From: Streptomyces sp. SAI-135
GTDB taxonomy: Bacteria; Actinomycetota; Actinomycetes; Streptomycetales; Streptomycetaceae
Length of the DNA: 64,000 nt
Assembly (NCBI RefSeq): GCF_029893805.1
Contig: NZ_JARXYP010000002.1
Coordinates: forward strand, 7,068,001 to 7,132,000
Direction of reading: 5' to 3'
Shown: one piece after another, positions 42,869 through 51,296 of the stretch
Position numbering within the stretch: the stretch's first letter is position 1
Layout of the letters: each line of letters starts with the position of its first letter
Notes under the pieces: model-generated
What the model was told of the DNA's origin: nothing
Databases searched by the model: none
What the model saw: the letters and a program-made list of their open reading frames with translations, nothing else
Made by a program: the position numbers and the translations under genes

Positions 42869-44164
42869 CTATCCCAGAGATCTGTCGATCGAGGCCAGCG
42901 GCAGCGCGAACAGCGCCCGGCCCGACTGGGACCACACCTGACCCGTCTGCTCCCAGTACGACAGGGACTCCGACTCCCCGCTCCAGCAGCTGCGGGTCTC
43001 GTCGGTGCCGCACCGGGTGGCCTTCGCGGGGCCGGAGGTGTTCTGGCGCCACAGGGTGCCGTGGTCGCCGTCCGTGCCGGCCGCCCGGCCCAGGTACCAC
43101 TGGGAGTCGTACGACAGGACGGGGCCGGACCCGGCGGCCTTCGTGGCATAGGCCTCGGCCACGCGCGCGTGGCCGCCGCTGTCGGTGGCCAGGAGACCGG
43201 AGCGGCCGGGGGCGCCGCTGAAGTCGTAGCGCCACAGGCGGGCGCCCGTGTCGTCCTCGCCGGAGATCCACTCGCTCGCCACCAGGCTGTCCGGTGCGGT
43301 GCTGCGGTCCAGGGAGAGGTAGTCGGGGCGGGTGGTGCCCCGATCGTCGGCCAGGCGGTACGAGCCGACGGCCGGCAGGACCCACTGGGCGCCGTGCGCC
43401 GACCAGCCGCCGCGGACCCTGCCCACCGCGCCGCTGTCGACGGTGGCCCGCTGCACGCGGTTCATGTCGTAGACGTAGAGCGCGTCGCCGTCCTCGCCGC
43501 TCGCGGTGACCAGCAGCTTGTTCTGGTACCAGACCATCCCCGAGACCTGGGAGACGAGTCCGCGGAAGTCGCGTCCGTCGTCGACCGGGACGGCGAGGAG
43601 GACCCAGGAGTAGGTGAGCCGGTTCAGGTCGTTGGCGTCGACGAAGGCGACCCGGGCCAGGCCCCCGCCGTCCGCCGGGGTGCCGGTGCGGCTCCACGCG
43701 GAGAGGATCACGCGGTTGGCGCCCCACAGGCCGTCGTCGTCGGCGTCCCCGGAGGTGGTGACCGCCCCGGCCCGCCAGTCGCGGGTGTCGGCGGCGTCCC
43801 AGCAGTAGGCGGCGGTGGCCGACGGCTCCACGGGCAGGGCCGCGCGCTCGCCGGCCGTGCAGTCGATCGCGTCGCGCAGCGGCCGGTCGGCGGTGTCGAG
43901 GACGGCGGAGACCCCGACCGGACGCCCCATCGCGGCGGAGAGCCGGTCGAGGGCGCGCTGCGGGACCAGGGATTCCTTCAGGCGCAGCGGCGCGGTCTCG
44001 GCTTTCGAGGTGAGCGGCTTCAGTGTCCCGGGATTGGCGGCGACCGTGGCCTGTGAGGCGCTGATCATGGTGGCGGCGGCGGTCAGCGCGAGGGCGGTCC
44101 CGGCCAGGAAGGCGCGCAGCGCTTGGCCCCGCTTGCGCCTGCGGTGTCTGCCACGTTGCTTCAT
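42869..44164 (-). CDS. Secreted protein of unknown function
   Basis: A 431-residue protein with a strongly basic start (KQRGRHRRRKRGQ), a hydrophobic segment (residues 17-36) and an Ala-rich cleavage zone near residue 43, so it is probably exported. The mature part is rich in Trp, Asp, Gly and Ser, with spaced blocks such as TGARLWRYDFSGAPGRSG and DGDHGTLWRQNTSG that look like blades of a beta-propeller. Six or so cysteines could form disulfides. I do not recognise a family. It is followed by the GNAT gene. Confidence 0.75.
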   Translation of the reverse strand: MKQRGRHRRRKRGQALRAFLAGTALALTAAATMISASQATVAANPGTLKPLTSKAETAPLRLKESLVPQRALDRLSAAMGRPVGVSAVLDTADRPLRDAIDCTAGERAALPVEPSATAAYCWDAADTRDWRAGAVTTSGDADDDGLWGANRVILSAWSRTGTPADGGGLARVAFVDANDLNRLTYSWVLLAVPVDDGRDFRGLVSQVSGMVWYQNKLLVTASGEDGDALYVYDMNRVQRATVDSGAVGRVRGGWSAHGAQWVLPAVGSYRLADDRGTTRPDYLSLDRSTAPDSLVASEWISGEDDTGARLWRYDFSGAPGRSGLLATDSGGHARVAEAYATKAAGSGPVLSYDSQWYLGRAAGTDGDHGTLWRQNTSGPAKATRCGTDETRSCWSGESESLSYWEQTGQVWSQSGRALFALPLASIDRSLG

Positions 44165-44318
44165 ACCGTCCTCCCGAGGCGGGCCAACTGCGCCTGATGA
44201 TCCGTACGTTGACCGAGGAGCAGGTGGGGTGGCCCGTAGAGGGATGCTACGGCAGTACGGCGCGGCTGGGGACGAAGATGCTGCAATTATGCGGAAGATG
44301 CACCATGAGCGAGGGTTT

Positions 44319-45608
44319 TCACCCGGTCTCGGTGGCGGTGCGGGCCGCGAGCACGGCCGGGGCCGTCGAGTGCGGCAGCAGGTCGACGGGGTCGCCCGGC
44401 AGCAGCACCTCCACTTCGGCGTCCTCGCAGAAACGATACGGCCGGTGTTCCAGGAACGCCCCGAGATACCGCCGGACCCGGGACATCTCCGCCCGCACGG
44501 TCACCGTGCGGCCCGGATCGCCGAACATGTCCTCGGCCAGCCCCGCCGCACTGCGGCCCGCGCGGTGCAGTGCCAGCAGGTACAGCAACTCCGCGTGCCG
44601 GGGACTGAGTTCGTGACTCCACGTGCCCGCCCCGCCGGACACCGTCACCGTCCAGCGGCGCGGGTGGCCGAGGTCCAGCAGGATCCGGGTGGCGCCCCGC
44701 GGCTCCGGCTCCTCCGTGGCGCGGACCAACCAGCCGCCCGCCAGCGGTTCCAGGGTGCACAGGCCGAGCGCCGGCAGCCACCGGCGGCCCGGCGAGGGCG
44801 ACTTGGGCAGCGCGATCCGGTTCAGGTACGGCATTCCGGTCACCGCCGCCGTCCAGCCGTCCCGGTCCACCACCACGGCCCGGCCGGCGAGCCGGGCCAG
44901 CACCGGCGCGGCCACCGCCCGCAGCTGCTCCAGGGAGGCGTGGTGCAGCTCACGCAGCCGTGACTCGGCGAGCTTGGCCACCGAGTCGACCCAGGCGAGC
45001 GTCGCCGGGTGCATCGTGTCCAGGGGGCCGCTGACGTCGACCACGCCGATCAGCCGGCCGTCGCGCGGGTCCTTGACGGGGGCGCCGGTGCAGGTCCAGG
45101 AGGTCTGGGAGCGCACGAAGTGCTCGGAGGCGAAGACCTGGACGGGACGGCGCACCACCACCGGGGTGCCGATGCCGTTCGTGCCGACGACGTTCTCCCG
45201 CCAGTCGGCGCCGAGTTCGAAGCCGGTGCCGTCGGCCTTGCGCAGCACGGCCGGGCTGCCCTCCCGCCACAGCACGCGGCCGTCCTCGTCGGCCACCACC
45301 ATGATGTGGTGGGCGGTGTCCGCGACCGACAGCAGCCCCTCCCTGAGCACCGGCAGTACGTGCCTGAGCTGAGTGCTCTCCCGGCGCCGCTGCACCTCCT
45401 CCACGGGCAGCAGACCCGACCGGAAGTCGTGGTCGGGGTCGACGCCGCCGCGCAGCATCCGGCTCCACGACTCCTTGATCACCGGACGCGGGGCGAGCGG
45501 TGCGCGCCGGCCGGACAGGGTGGCGGAGCGGATGTCGTTCAGAACCCGGGCCGCACGTGCCGTGTCCATGGTGGCTAGGTGGGTCGCATGCGTCGGCGAG
45601 AGCGGCAC
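44319..45608 (-). CDS. GAF-domain transcriptional regulator
   Basis: A 429-residue cytoplasmic regulator. Residues about 30-60 (RPVIKESWSRMLRGGVDPDH) and a GAF domain with ADTAHHIMVVADEDGRVLWR and ENVVGTNGIGTPVVVRRPVQ match AcoR-type sensors. The AAA+ and Fis domains of AcoR are absent; the C-terminus LSPRHAELLYLLALHRAG...VRAEMSRVRRYLG looks like a winged helix instead. This actinobacterial layout is often near aldehyde or alcohol dehydrogenase genes. I chose GTG 45608 because GGGGAGG lies 4 bp upstream; the next candidate is ATG 45569, which has no ribosome site. Confidence 0.83.
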   Translation of the reverse strand: MPLSPTHATHLATMDTARAARVLNDIRSATLSGRRAPLAPRPVIKESWSRMLRGGVDPDHDFRSGLLPVEEVQRRRESTQLRHVLPVLREGLLSVADTAHHIMVVADEDGRVLWREGSPAVLRKADGTGFELGADWRENVVGTNGIGTPVVVRRPVQVFASEHFVRSQTSWTCTGAPVKDPRDGRLIGVVDVSGPLDTMHPATLAWVDSVAKLAESRLRELHHASLEQLRAVAAPVLARLAGRAVVVDRDGWTAAVTGMPYLNRIALPKSPSPGRRWLPALGLCTLEPLAGGWLVRATEEPEPRGATRILLDLGHPRRWTVTVSGGAGTWSHELSPRHAELLYLLALHRAGRSAAGLAEDMFGDPGRTVTVRAEMSRVRRYLGAFLEHRPYRFCEDAEVEVLLPGDPVDLLPHSTAPAVLAARTATETG

Positions 45609-45799
45609 TGGTCCTCCCCGGTCCCGGGTCCGTTGACTGACCGTCTCATAGTGCCGGTCGCGGCTCGGGGCGGCACACAGTCCAGCCACAGACGCCAGGA
45701 AGTTGCAACCCCCTGCAACCCTGGTGGTGCGGTCCCCGCTTGTTTGAAACTTGGGCGAACGCCGTCTCGCAGCGGCGTGTTCCGGCCTCTGAGGGCCGT

Positions 45800-45839
45800 A
45801 ACGGGGGTGGTGCCGTGTCGGCGCAGCACCACCCCCGTT
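45800..45839 (-). terminator. Strong hairpin terminator after the acyl-CoA dehydrogenase
   Basis: Perfect 14-bp arms AACGGGGGTGGTGC and GCACCACCCCCGTT enclose a 12-nt loop, 16 bp downstream of the dehydrogenase stop. It is the clearest terminator in the window. No long U-run follows. Confidence 0.8.
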
Positions 45840-45854
45840 CTCATCTCCCCGGGC

Positions 45855-47489
45855 TCACTCCACGGGACGGGCCCGCTCCACCACCGAGGCCAGGTCCAGG
45901 GTCGTGGGCAGCGTGCCGAAGGCCGCACCGCCGTCGCCGCCCAGGCGGGACGCGCAGAACGCGTCGGCGACCTCCGCGGGGGCGTACCGGACGAGCAGGG
46001 AGCCCTGCAGGACGAGCGCGAGTCGTTCCGTCAGGCGGCGGGCCCGGCCCTCGATGCCCTCCAGATCGGCCAGTTCGGTCAGGAGGTCCTTGGTCGCGGC
46101 GTCCAGGCGGTGGTCGGCGCCCCGGGTCTCGCCGATCTCCAGGAGGTAGGCGTTCAGGGCCTGGGGCTCCCGCCGGAGAACCCGCAGGACGTCCAGTGCC
46201 TGGATGTTGCCCGCGCCCTCCCAGACCGAGTTGAGCGGCGACTCGCGGACCAGGCGGGGCAGGCCCGACTCCTCCACGTAGCCGTTGCCGCCCAGGCACT
46301 CGGCGGCCTCCACGGTGAGGGGGGTGCAGCGCTTGGTGACCCAGTACTTGGCCGCCGGCACCGCGATCCTGAGCAGGGCCCGCTCCTGCTCGTCACCGGA
46401 GTCGTAGGCGGCCGCCAGGCGCAGGGCGAGGGTGGTCGCGGCCTCGGACTCGACGGCGAGGTCGGCGAGGACGTTGCGCATCAGCGGCTTGTCGACGAGC
46501 CTGCCGCCGAAGGCCTCGCGGTGCGTGCAGTGGTGGACGGCCTGGGCGACGGCCTGGCGCATCAGGCCCGCCGAGCCGAGGACGCAGTCCAGCCGGGTCG
46601 CCGCGACCATCTCGATGATGGTGCTGACCCCACGGCCCTCGTCGCCGACGCGGCGGGCCCAGGTGCGGTCGAACTCGACCTCGGCCGAGGCGTTGGAGCG
46701 GTTGCCGAGCTTGTCCTTGAGGCGCTGGAGGAGGAACGTGTTGCGGGTGCCGTCCTCCAGGACGCGCGGCACGAGGAAGCAGGTGAGCCCGCCCGGGGCC
46801 TGGGCGAGGACGAGGAAGCCGTCCGACATGGGGGCCGAGCAGAACCACTTGTGACCGGTGAGCTCGAAGGTCTCCCCGTCGGGCAGGGCCCGGGCGGACG
46901 TCGTGTTCGCCCGGACGTCGCTGCCGCCCTGCTTCTCCGTCATCCCCATCCCGAACAGCGCCCCCGCCTTCAGGTGGGCGGGCCGCAGCTCGCGGTCGTA
47001 GACCATGGACGTCAGCCGCGGCTCCCACTCGCCGGCCAGGTCCGGGTCGGTGCGCAGTACGGGGACGGCGGCGTGGGTCATCGACAGGGGGCAGCAGTTG
47101 CCCGCGTCGACCTGCGTCCACAGCAGGAAGGCCGCCGCTCGCCGGACGTGTCCGCCGGGGCGGGCCCAGGCGGCGCTCAGTCCCGCGGAGACGCCCTTGC
47201 CGAGCACCCGGTGCCAGGCCGGATGGAACTCGACCTCGTCGACACGGTGGCCGTATCGGTCGTGGGTGCGCAGCCGGGGCGGGTTCTCGTTGGCCTGGAG
47301 GCCCCACTCCTGCACCTGCGCCGAGCCACAGGCCCGGCCGAGCGCGCCCAGCTCGCCGTGGACCTCGTCGAGCAGATCCGGGTCGAGGTGCCGCTCGACG
47401 GCCTCCTTCAGGGCGCGGTCGGCGCCGTAGACGTCGTAGCCGATCAGAGGTGGGGGCTGGTTGGTCACGGTGTGCGTGGTGCCTGCCAT
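45855..47489 (-). CDS. AidB-like acyl-CoA dehydrogenase
   Basis: A 544-residue flavoprotein of the acyl-CoA dehydrogenase superfamily. Blocks are GALFGMGMTEKQGGSDVRAN, FELTGHKWFCSAPMSDGFLV, RRVGDEGRGVSTIIEMVAAT, the CTHREAFGG FAD region, and AAECLGGNGYVEESGLPRL with VWEGAGNIQALDVLR. The length (about 545) and the TEKQGGSD motif point to the AidB/isovaleryl-CoA-like branch rather than classical short-chain enzymes. AidB is linked to alkylation stress in E. coli, but its natural substrate is unknown. ATG 47489 has a weak upstream site. Confidence 0.9.
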   Translation of the reverse strand: MAGTTHTVTNQPPPLIGYDVYGADRALKEAVERHLDPDLLDEVHGELGALGRACGSAQVQEWGLQANENPPRLRTHDRYGHRVDEVEFHPAWHRVLGKGVSAGLSAAWARPGGHVRRAAAFLLWTQVDAGNCCPLSMTHAAVPVLRTDPDLAGEWEPRLTSMVYDRELRPAHLKAGALFGMGMTEKQGGSDVRANTTSARALPDGETFELTGHKWFCSAPMSDGFLVLAQAPGGLTCFLVPRVLEDGTRNTFLLQRLKDKLGNRSNASAEVEFDRTWARRVGDEGRGVSTIIEMVAATRLDCVLGSAGLMRQAVAQAVHHCTHREAFGGRLVDKPLMRNVLADLAVESEAATTLALRLAAAYDSGDEQERALLRIAVPAAKYWVTKRCTPLTVEAAECLGGNGYVEESGLPRLVRESPLNSVWEGAGNIQALDVLRVLRREPQALNAYLLEIGETRGADHRLDAATKDLLTELADLEGIEGRARRLTERLALVLQGSLLVRYAPAEVADAFCASRLGGDGGAAFGTLPTTLDLASVVERARPVE

Positions 47490-47814
47490 GCCTGCGAAAG
47501 TACCCCGGGGCGGGGGGCCGGTCACCTCACGGACACGGGGCGGGTCACCGGGGGCGGGTACCGGCGGCTCGTGGGCGCGGTGACCTGGTGCGGGGCGGGG
47601 CCGACCGGCATCCGCGGACCACCGCGTCGGACGCTTGCGGACGGGCGGGCTCGGGGGCGCATCGGCCCGGCCCACGGTCGCCCTGGTCGCCGGTCGCCCC
47701 GGGCGCCGGTTGCCCCGGGCGTGCGGGCCGGTTCTGCACGGACGGGGGCTCCTGCCTCCGTGCGCGGGGCGCGGGCTCGGGCCGGTGGGCCGTCGCCTGC
47801 GTTTGCGGGGCGGC

Positions 47815-47911
47815 TGTGAGGGCGGCCCGGTCGGTACACGGTGTCGAGGCAGTGCTTGCCGTTGTCGGGAGCGAGTGCAGCGGCGGTGAGGCTGTGGCGC
47901 CGCTGGGGCAT
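47815..47911 (-). pseudogene. Fragment of a second sbnA-like 3' end
   Basis: The minus strand encodes LTAAALAPDNGKHCLDTVYR followed by PGRPHSRP, matching LTAVAIAPDLGERYLDTVYR and PGWPHALP at the end of the intact SbnA (48256-49239); 19 of 29 aligned positions are identical. Upstream of it the similarity stops at a Met-Pro-Gln-Arg segment and the remainder of the gene is missing. This is a remnant of a duplicated or replaced sbnA gene, and it is not expected to be functional. Confidence 0.65.
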
Positions 47912-48222
47912 GGCGACTGCGGGGTGGGTGGGCTCAGGGCAGGTAGGCATCGTCTGCGTGGGCTGGTGGAGTGGGTGGGTTCGGGGGGCGGGGTGAGTGC
48001 GACCGTGGTGCCGCAGGGGCTCGGTGTCCGCCGGGTTGGTGGGTTCGGGCCAGTTGGACCGTTGCCCGTCTCGGTCGGTGGAGTGGGGGGCGGGCTCCCG
48101 CGGCCTTCCTGCGCCTGTCGGTGGGCGCAGGGGGTGTGGGTTCGGGTCAGTTGGGCCGTCGCCCGTCTCGGTCGGTGGAGTGGGGGGCTCCCGTGTGTGG
48201 GGGGGGCGGGCTCCCGCGGTCT

Positions 48223-48248
48223 CCCTGCGCCCGTCGGGGGGCGCAGGG
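48223..48248 (-). terminator. Hairpin after sbnA
   Basis: Perfect 10-bp arms CCCTGCGCCC and GGGCGCAGGG around a 6-nt loop lie 8 bp beyond the sbnA stop. A decayed copy of the hairpin sits in the adjacent repeat near 48107-48130. It probably ends the diaminopropionate operon. Confidence 0.65.
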
Positions 48249-48255
48249 TGTGGGC

Positions 48256-49239
48256 TCAGGCCAGGTGGGCCATCGCCTCCGGCGTGCGGTGGGCCGGGTC
48301 CGGCTCGGGCAGGGCGTGCGGCCAGCCGGGGCGGTACACCGTGTCGAGGTAGCGCTCGCCGAGGTCCGGGGCGATCGCGACCGCGGTGAGGCCGCGGCGA
48401 GCGTGGGCGGACAGCCACTGGTGGGCGCCGCCGACGACCGTGCCGGTGGAGCCGCCGAACAGGAAGCCCCGGGCCGCCAGCCGGCGGCAGACCTGGAGGG
48501 TGTCCGGTTCCTCGACGAGGACCACGTCGTCGATGTACGACCTGTCGAGCAGCTGCGGCGGCACGCTCGTGCCGAGACCCGGGATCAGACGGACTCCGGG
48601 CGGGCCGCCGAAGGTGACCGAGCCGACGCTGTCGACGGCGACGATCCGCACCGGCCGCCGCCACTGCCAGAACCAGCGGGCGCAGCCCATCAGCGTGCCG
48701 GTGGTGCCGGCCCCGACGAACAGCACGTCCAGGTCCGGGAAGCGCCGCGCGATCTCCGGCGCCGTGGTGCGGTAGTGCGCCCGCCAGTTGCCCTGGTTGC
48801 TGTACTGGTTGAGCCACACGTACCGCTCGTCCGAGGCGCACAGCGCCCGCACGTACGCGAGCCGGGCGCCCAGGTAGCCGTCGTGCAGGTCCGGCTCCCT
48901 GACCACGTGCACCCGGGTGCCGAGCGACTCCATCAGGCGGATCGTCGCCAGGTTGCACCGTGAGTCGGTCACGCACAGGAACCGGTAGCCCCGGCTCGCG
49001 GCGATCATGCTCAGGGCCACCCCGAGGTTCCCCGACGACGACTCGACCAGGACCGACCCGGGCCGCAGGGTGCCGTCGCGCTCGGCGGCGTCCACCATCT
49101 CCCGGGCGGCCTTCAGCTTGATGGACCCGGCGAAGTTGAAGCCCTCGCACTTCAGGAACAGCGGAAGCTCCAGCGCCGCCCGCAGGTCGACGTAGAGGTC
49201 TGACTCGTTGAACTCCGAAGGATCGGATATGACGGGCAT
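48256..49239 (-). CDS. sbnA: SbnA-like PLP enzyme for L-2,3-diaminopropionate formation
   Basis: A 327-residue fold-type II PLP enzyme of the cysteine-synthase group. The PLP Lys is K41 in FAGSIKLKAA. SSSGNLGVALSMIAASRGYR is the substrate loop and FVGAGTTGTLMGCARWF the phosphate-binding loop. SbnA joins O-phospho-L-serine and L-glutamate into ACEGA (established in staphyloferrin B), and the adjacent SbnB homologue completes diaminopropionate synthesis. A plain cysteine synthase is the alternative, but the partner gene argues against it. ATG 49239 follows GAGGAGGGGGG. Confidence 0.9.
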   Translation of the reverse strand: MPVISDPSEFNESDLYVDLRAALELPLFLKCEGFNFAGSIKLKAAREMVDAAERDGTLRPGSVLVESSSGNLGVALSMIAASRGYRFLCVTDSRCNLATIRLMESLGTRVHVVREPDLHDGYLGARLAYVRALCASDERYVWLNQYSNQGNWRAHYRTTAPEIARRFPDLDVLFVGAGTTGTLMGCARWFWQWRRPVRIVAVDSVGSVTFGGPPGVRLIPGLGTSVPPQLLDRSYIDDVVLVEEPDTLQVCRRLAARGFLFGGSTGTVVGGAHQWLSAHARRGLTAVAIAPDLGERYLDTVYRPGWPHALPEPDPAHRTPEAMAHLA

Positions 49240-49268
49240 GACGCCCCCCTCCTCATGCGCACAGATCG

Positions 49269-50300
49269 TCAGCCGTACCGGCGCAGCTCGTTGAAGAACC
49301 CGTCGACGACGTGCAGTTCGCCGCGCCGGGCCAGTTCGTCGTGGACGTACCGGCCGACGGCGAGGTCGAGCACCCCCAGGCCGAAGGGGGAGAACACCAC
49401 CGTCCGGTCCGTCGGGACGGTCACCCGTCCGGTCAGCACGTCGTCGAGCGTGCCGTCGATGAAGTCCCGGCTCCCCGTGAGCCGTTCGGCCAGGTGCGGG
49501 GAGGTCTCGGCCTTGAGGCAGTGCTCGACGTCGTCGACGAAGTTGGCCGACGCGAGCAGGATCTCCGGGGCGAGATCGCGCAGGGACACATGCAGGACCA
49601 GGGGGTGATGGCCGAACCACGACGGATCGTGGACGTGCGGTGTGCCGGCGACCGTGGCGAAGACGACCAGGTCGCTGGAGCGGATCAGGGATTCGGCCGA
49701 GTCGTGCACGGCCACCTTCCCGGACGCCCCGGACCGCTCCAGATAGCCGCGGAACCCGGCGGCGCTCTCGGCGGACAGATCGTGCACGCCGGTCTCCTCG
49801 AACTCCCAGCCGGTGGCCGTGAGATGGGTGTGGATGTAGCGGGCGATCAGACCGGTGCCGATGAAGCCCACCCGGGCCGGGCGGGTCCGGCCCGCGCTGA
49901 GCCTCCCGGCCGCCAGCGCCGCCGACGACGCGGTGCGTGTGGCGCTGATGACGGAACTCTCCAGGCACGCGAACGGATAGCCGGTGTCCGGGTCGTTGAG
50001 GATCAGCACCGCCGAAGCGCGCGGCAGCCCGGACCTGGTGTTCTCCGGGAAGCTGGAGATCCACTTCAGGCCGTCCACCCGCAGCGGTCCGCCCAGTGAG
50101 GCGGGCAGCGCGATGATCCGGGACGACGGACGGTCCGGGAACCTCAGGAAGTACGACGGCGGGTTCACCGAGTCACCCGCGCCGTGCAGCCGGTACACGG
50201 CCTCGACGAGGTCCGCGATCTCCCGTTCCCTCCCGTGCAGGGCCCGTTGCACCTGTGCGCCGGTGACCAGCGCGAAGGACGGGGCGTCGACGCTGCTCAT
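49269..50300 (-). CDS. sbnB: SbnB-like dehydrogenase for L-2,3-diaminopropionate formation
   Basis: A 343-residue ornithine-cyclodeaminase/mu-crystallin family enzyme. PPSYFLRFPDRPSSRIIALP and GLKWISSFPENTRSGLPRAS (substrate Lys/Arg region) with FACLESSVISATRTASSAAL match SbnB. RVGFIGTGLIARYIHTHL is the NAD loop. SbnB oxidatively hydrolyses ACEGA to L-2,3-diaminopropionate and 2-oxoglutarate (established). Its ATG overlaps the oxygenase stop (ATGA), and the stop lies 29 bp ahead of the sbnA start. The pair reliably marks a diaminopropionate supply unit. Confidence 0.92.
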   Translation of the reverse strand: MSSVDAPSFALVTGAQVQRALHGREREIADLVEAVYRLHGAGDSVNPPSYFLRFPDRPSSRIIALPASLGGPLRVDGLKWISSFPENTRSGLPRASAVLILNDPDTGYPFACLESSVISATRTASSAALAAGRLSAGRTRPARVGFIGTGLIARYIHTHLTATGWEFEETGVHDLSAESAAGFRGYLERSGASGKVAVHDSAESLIRSSDLVVFATVAGTPHVHDPSWFGHHPLVLHVSLRDLAPEILLASANFVDDVEHCLKAETSPHLAERLTGSRDFIDGTLDDVLTGRVTVPTDRTVVFSPFGLGVLDLAVGRYVHDELARRGELHVVDGFFNELRRYG

Positions 50301-51283
50301 GCGCCGCTCACCTCGCCGTCGGCGCGCAGCACCGGGTCGCCGAGCGCGGCCAGCACCTCGCGCGGCCCCTCGAAGGGCTCACGGCTGTGCGCGGTACGGA
50401 TGTTGTCGACGAGCAGGAGGTCGCCGTCCTGCCACGGCTCGCGCACGGTGTGGGCGTCGTACACCTCGTTGATGGTGCGCACGACGTCCGCGCCGATCGG
50501 ATCGCCGTCGCCGAAGCGGGTGTTGAAGGGCAGCCCGTCGGCGCCGTACATGTCCACCAGGTACTCGTGCACCTCGGGCTCCATGGTCCACTCGTTGAGG
50601 AACGCGATCTGGTTGAACCAGCAGGGCAGCCCGGAGGACGGGTGCCGCAGGACCGCGCCGCGCCGCTGCCGGGTGTGCAGGGAGCCGTCGTCCTGCCAGG
50701 CGAACTCGATGGCGTGCCGGCGGCAGTAGCGTTCGACGGCCGTGCGGTCGTCCGTGCCGAAGGCCTCCTCGACGGACGCGCCGATCTCGTCGTGGTACGC
50801 CCGGGTCAGCAGCCAGCCCTCCCGTTCGAAGCGGGCGACCAGGTCGCCGGGCAGGGCCCGCAGCACCGCCGAGGCGTCGGCGAGCGCGGTCGCGCCCCCG
50901 GTGCCGGGCGCCTCCAGACAGGCGAACAGCAGCAGGCCCGGGAACCGAAGGCCGTAGCTGACCTCGTGGTGCATGCACATCTGCTGGTTCGGCGGCCACT
51001 TGGTGGACGAGTAGACGCCGTCCGCGTAGCGGCGCCGGGGCGCGAAGGGCTCACGGTCGGGCATCAGGCCGTCGGTCAGCCGCCGGAAGACCGCCTCGCT
51101 CTCCCCGGGCTCGGCGAGGCCGAGGCCGCGCACCAGGACGCAGCCGTGGTCGTGGACGAGGGCGCGCAGCGGCTCGCGGTGCTCCGCGGCCCAACTCGCC
51201 GCATCACCATCGGACTTGGCGTGCAGGACCGGAGGGGCGCCCGGGGCCGGGTCCAGGTACGGGAGCAGACTCGTGGATGACAT
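50297..51283 (-). CDS. TauD/TfdA-type Fe(II)/2-oxoglutarate oxygenase
   Basis: A 328-residue oxygenase of the clavaminate-synthase-like/SyrP group. Iron ligands are H105 and E107 in MCMHHEVSYG and H299 in RTAHSREPFEGPREV; a nearby Arg (R301 or R308) should bind 2-oxoglutarate. SyrP-type relatives beta-hydroxylate amino acids held on carrier proteins (established for aspartate), so hydroxylation of carrier-bound or free diaminopropionate is the likely step. ATG 51283 follows AAAGGAA and is 14 bp after the synthetase stop. Confidence 0.88.
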   Translation of the reverse strand: MSSTSLLPYLDPAPGAPPVLHAKSDGDAASWAAEHREPLRALVHDHGCVLVRGLGLAEPGESEAVFRRLTDGLMPDREPFAPRRRYADGVYSSTKWPPNQQMCMHHEVSYGLRFPGLLLFACLEAPGTGGATALADASAVLRALPGDLVARFEREGWLLTRAYHDEIGASVEEAFGTDDRTAVERYCRRHAIEFAWQDDGSLHTRQRRGAVLRHPSSGLPCWFNQIAFLNEWTMEPEVHEYLVDMYGADGLPFNTRFGDGDPIGADVVRTINEVYDAHTVREPWQDGDLLLVDNIRTAHSREPFEGPREVLAALGDPVLRADGEVSGA

Positions 51284-51296
51284 CTCGTGGTTCCTT

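Larger units (their letters stand above)
47771..48277. repeat. Degenerate repeats copied from the sbnA 3' end and its terminator
   Basis: A 27-28 bp block related to GTGGGCTCAGGCCAGGTGGG plus CCATCGCC (the sbnA stop region, 48250-48277) recurs at 47771-47797, about 47928-47953, 48039-48066 and 48136-48163. The last copies are 97 and 114 bp apart. The units between 48066 and 48250 also share CCCGTCTCGGTCGGTGGAGT, GGGCTCCCGCGG and a CTGCGCC/GGCGCAG hairpin. The rest of the gap 47490-48255 shows no intact gene. It looks like tandem duplication and decay of the gene end. Confidence 0.7.

Noticed and set aside
47771..48277. Possible CRISPR array in the repeat block downstream of sbnA.
   Set aside because: Copies are imperfect, spacing is irregular, the intervening sequence is itself repeated, and no cas genes are nearby.
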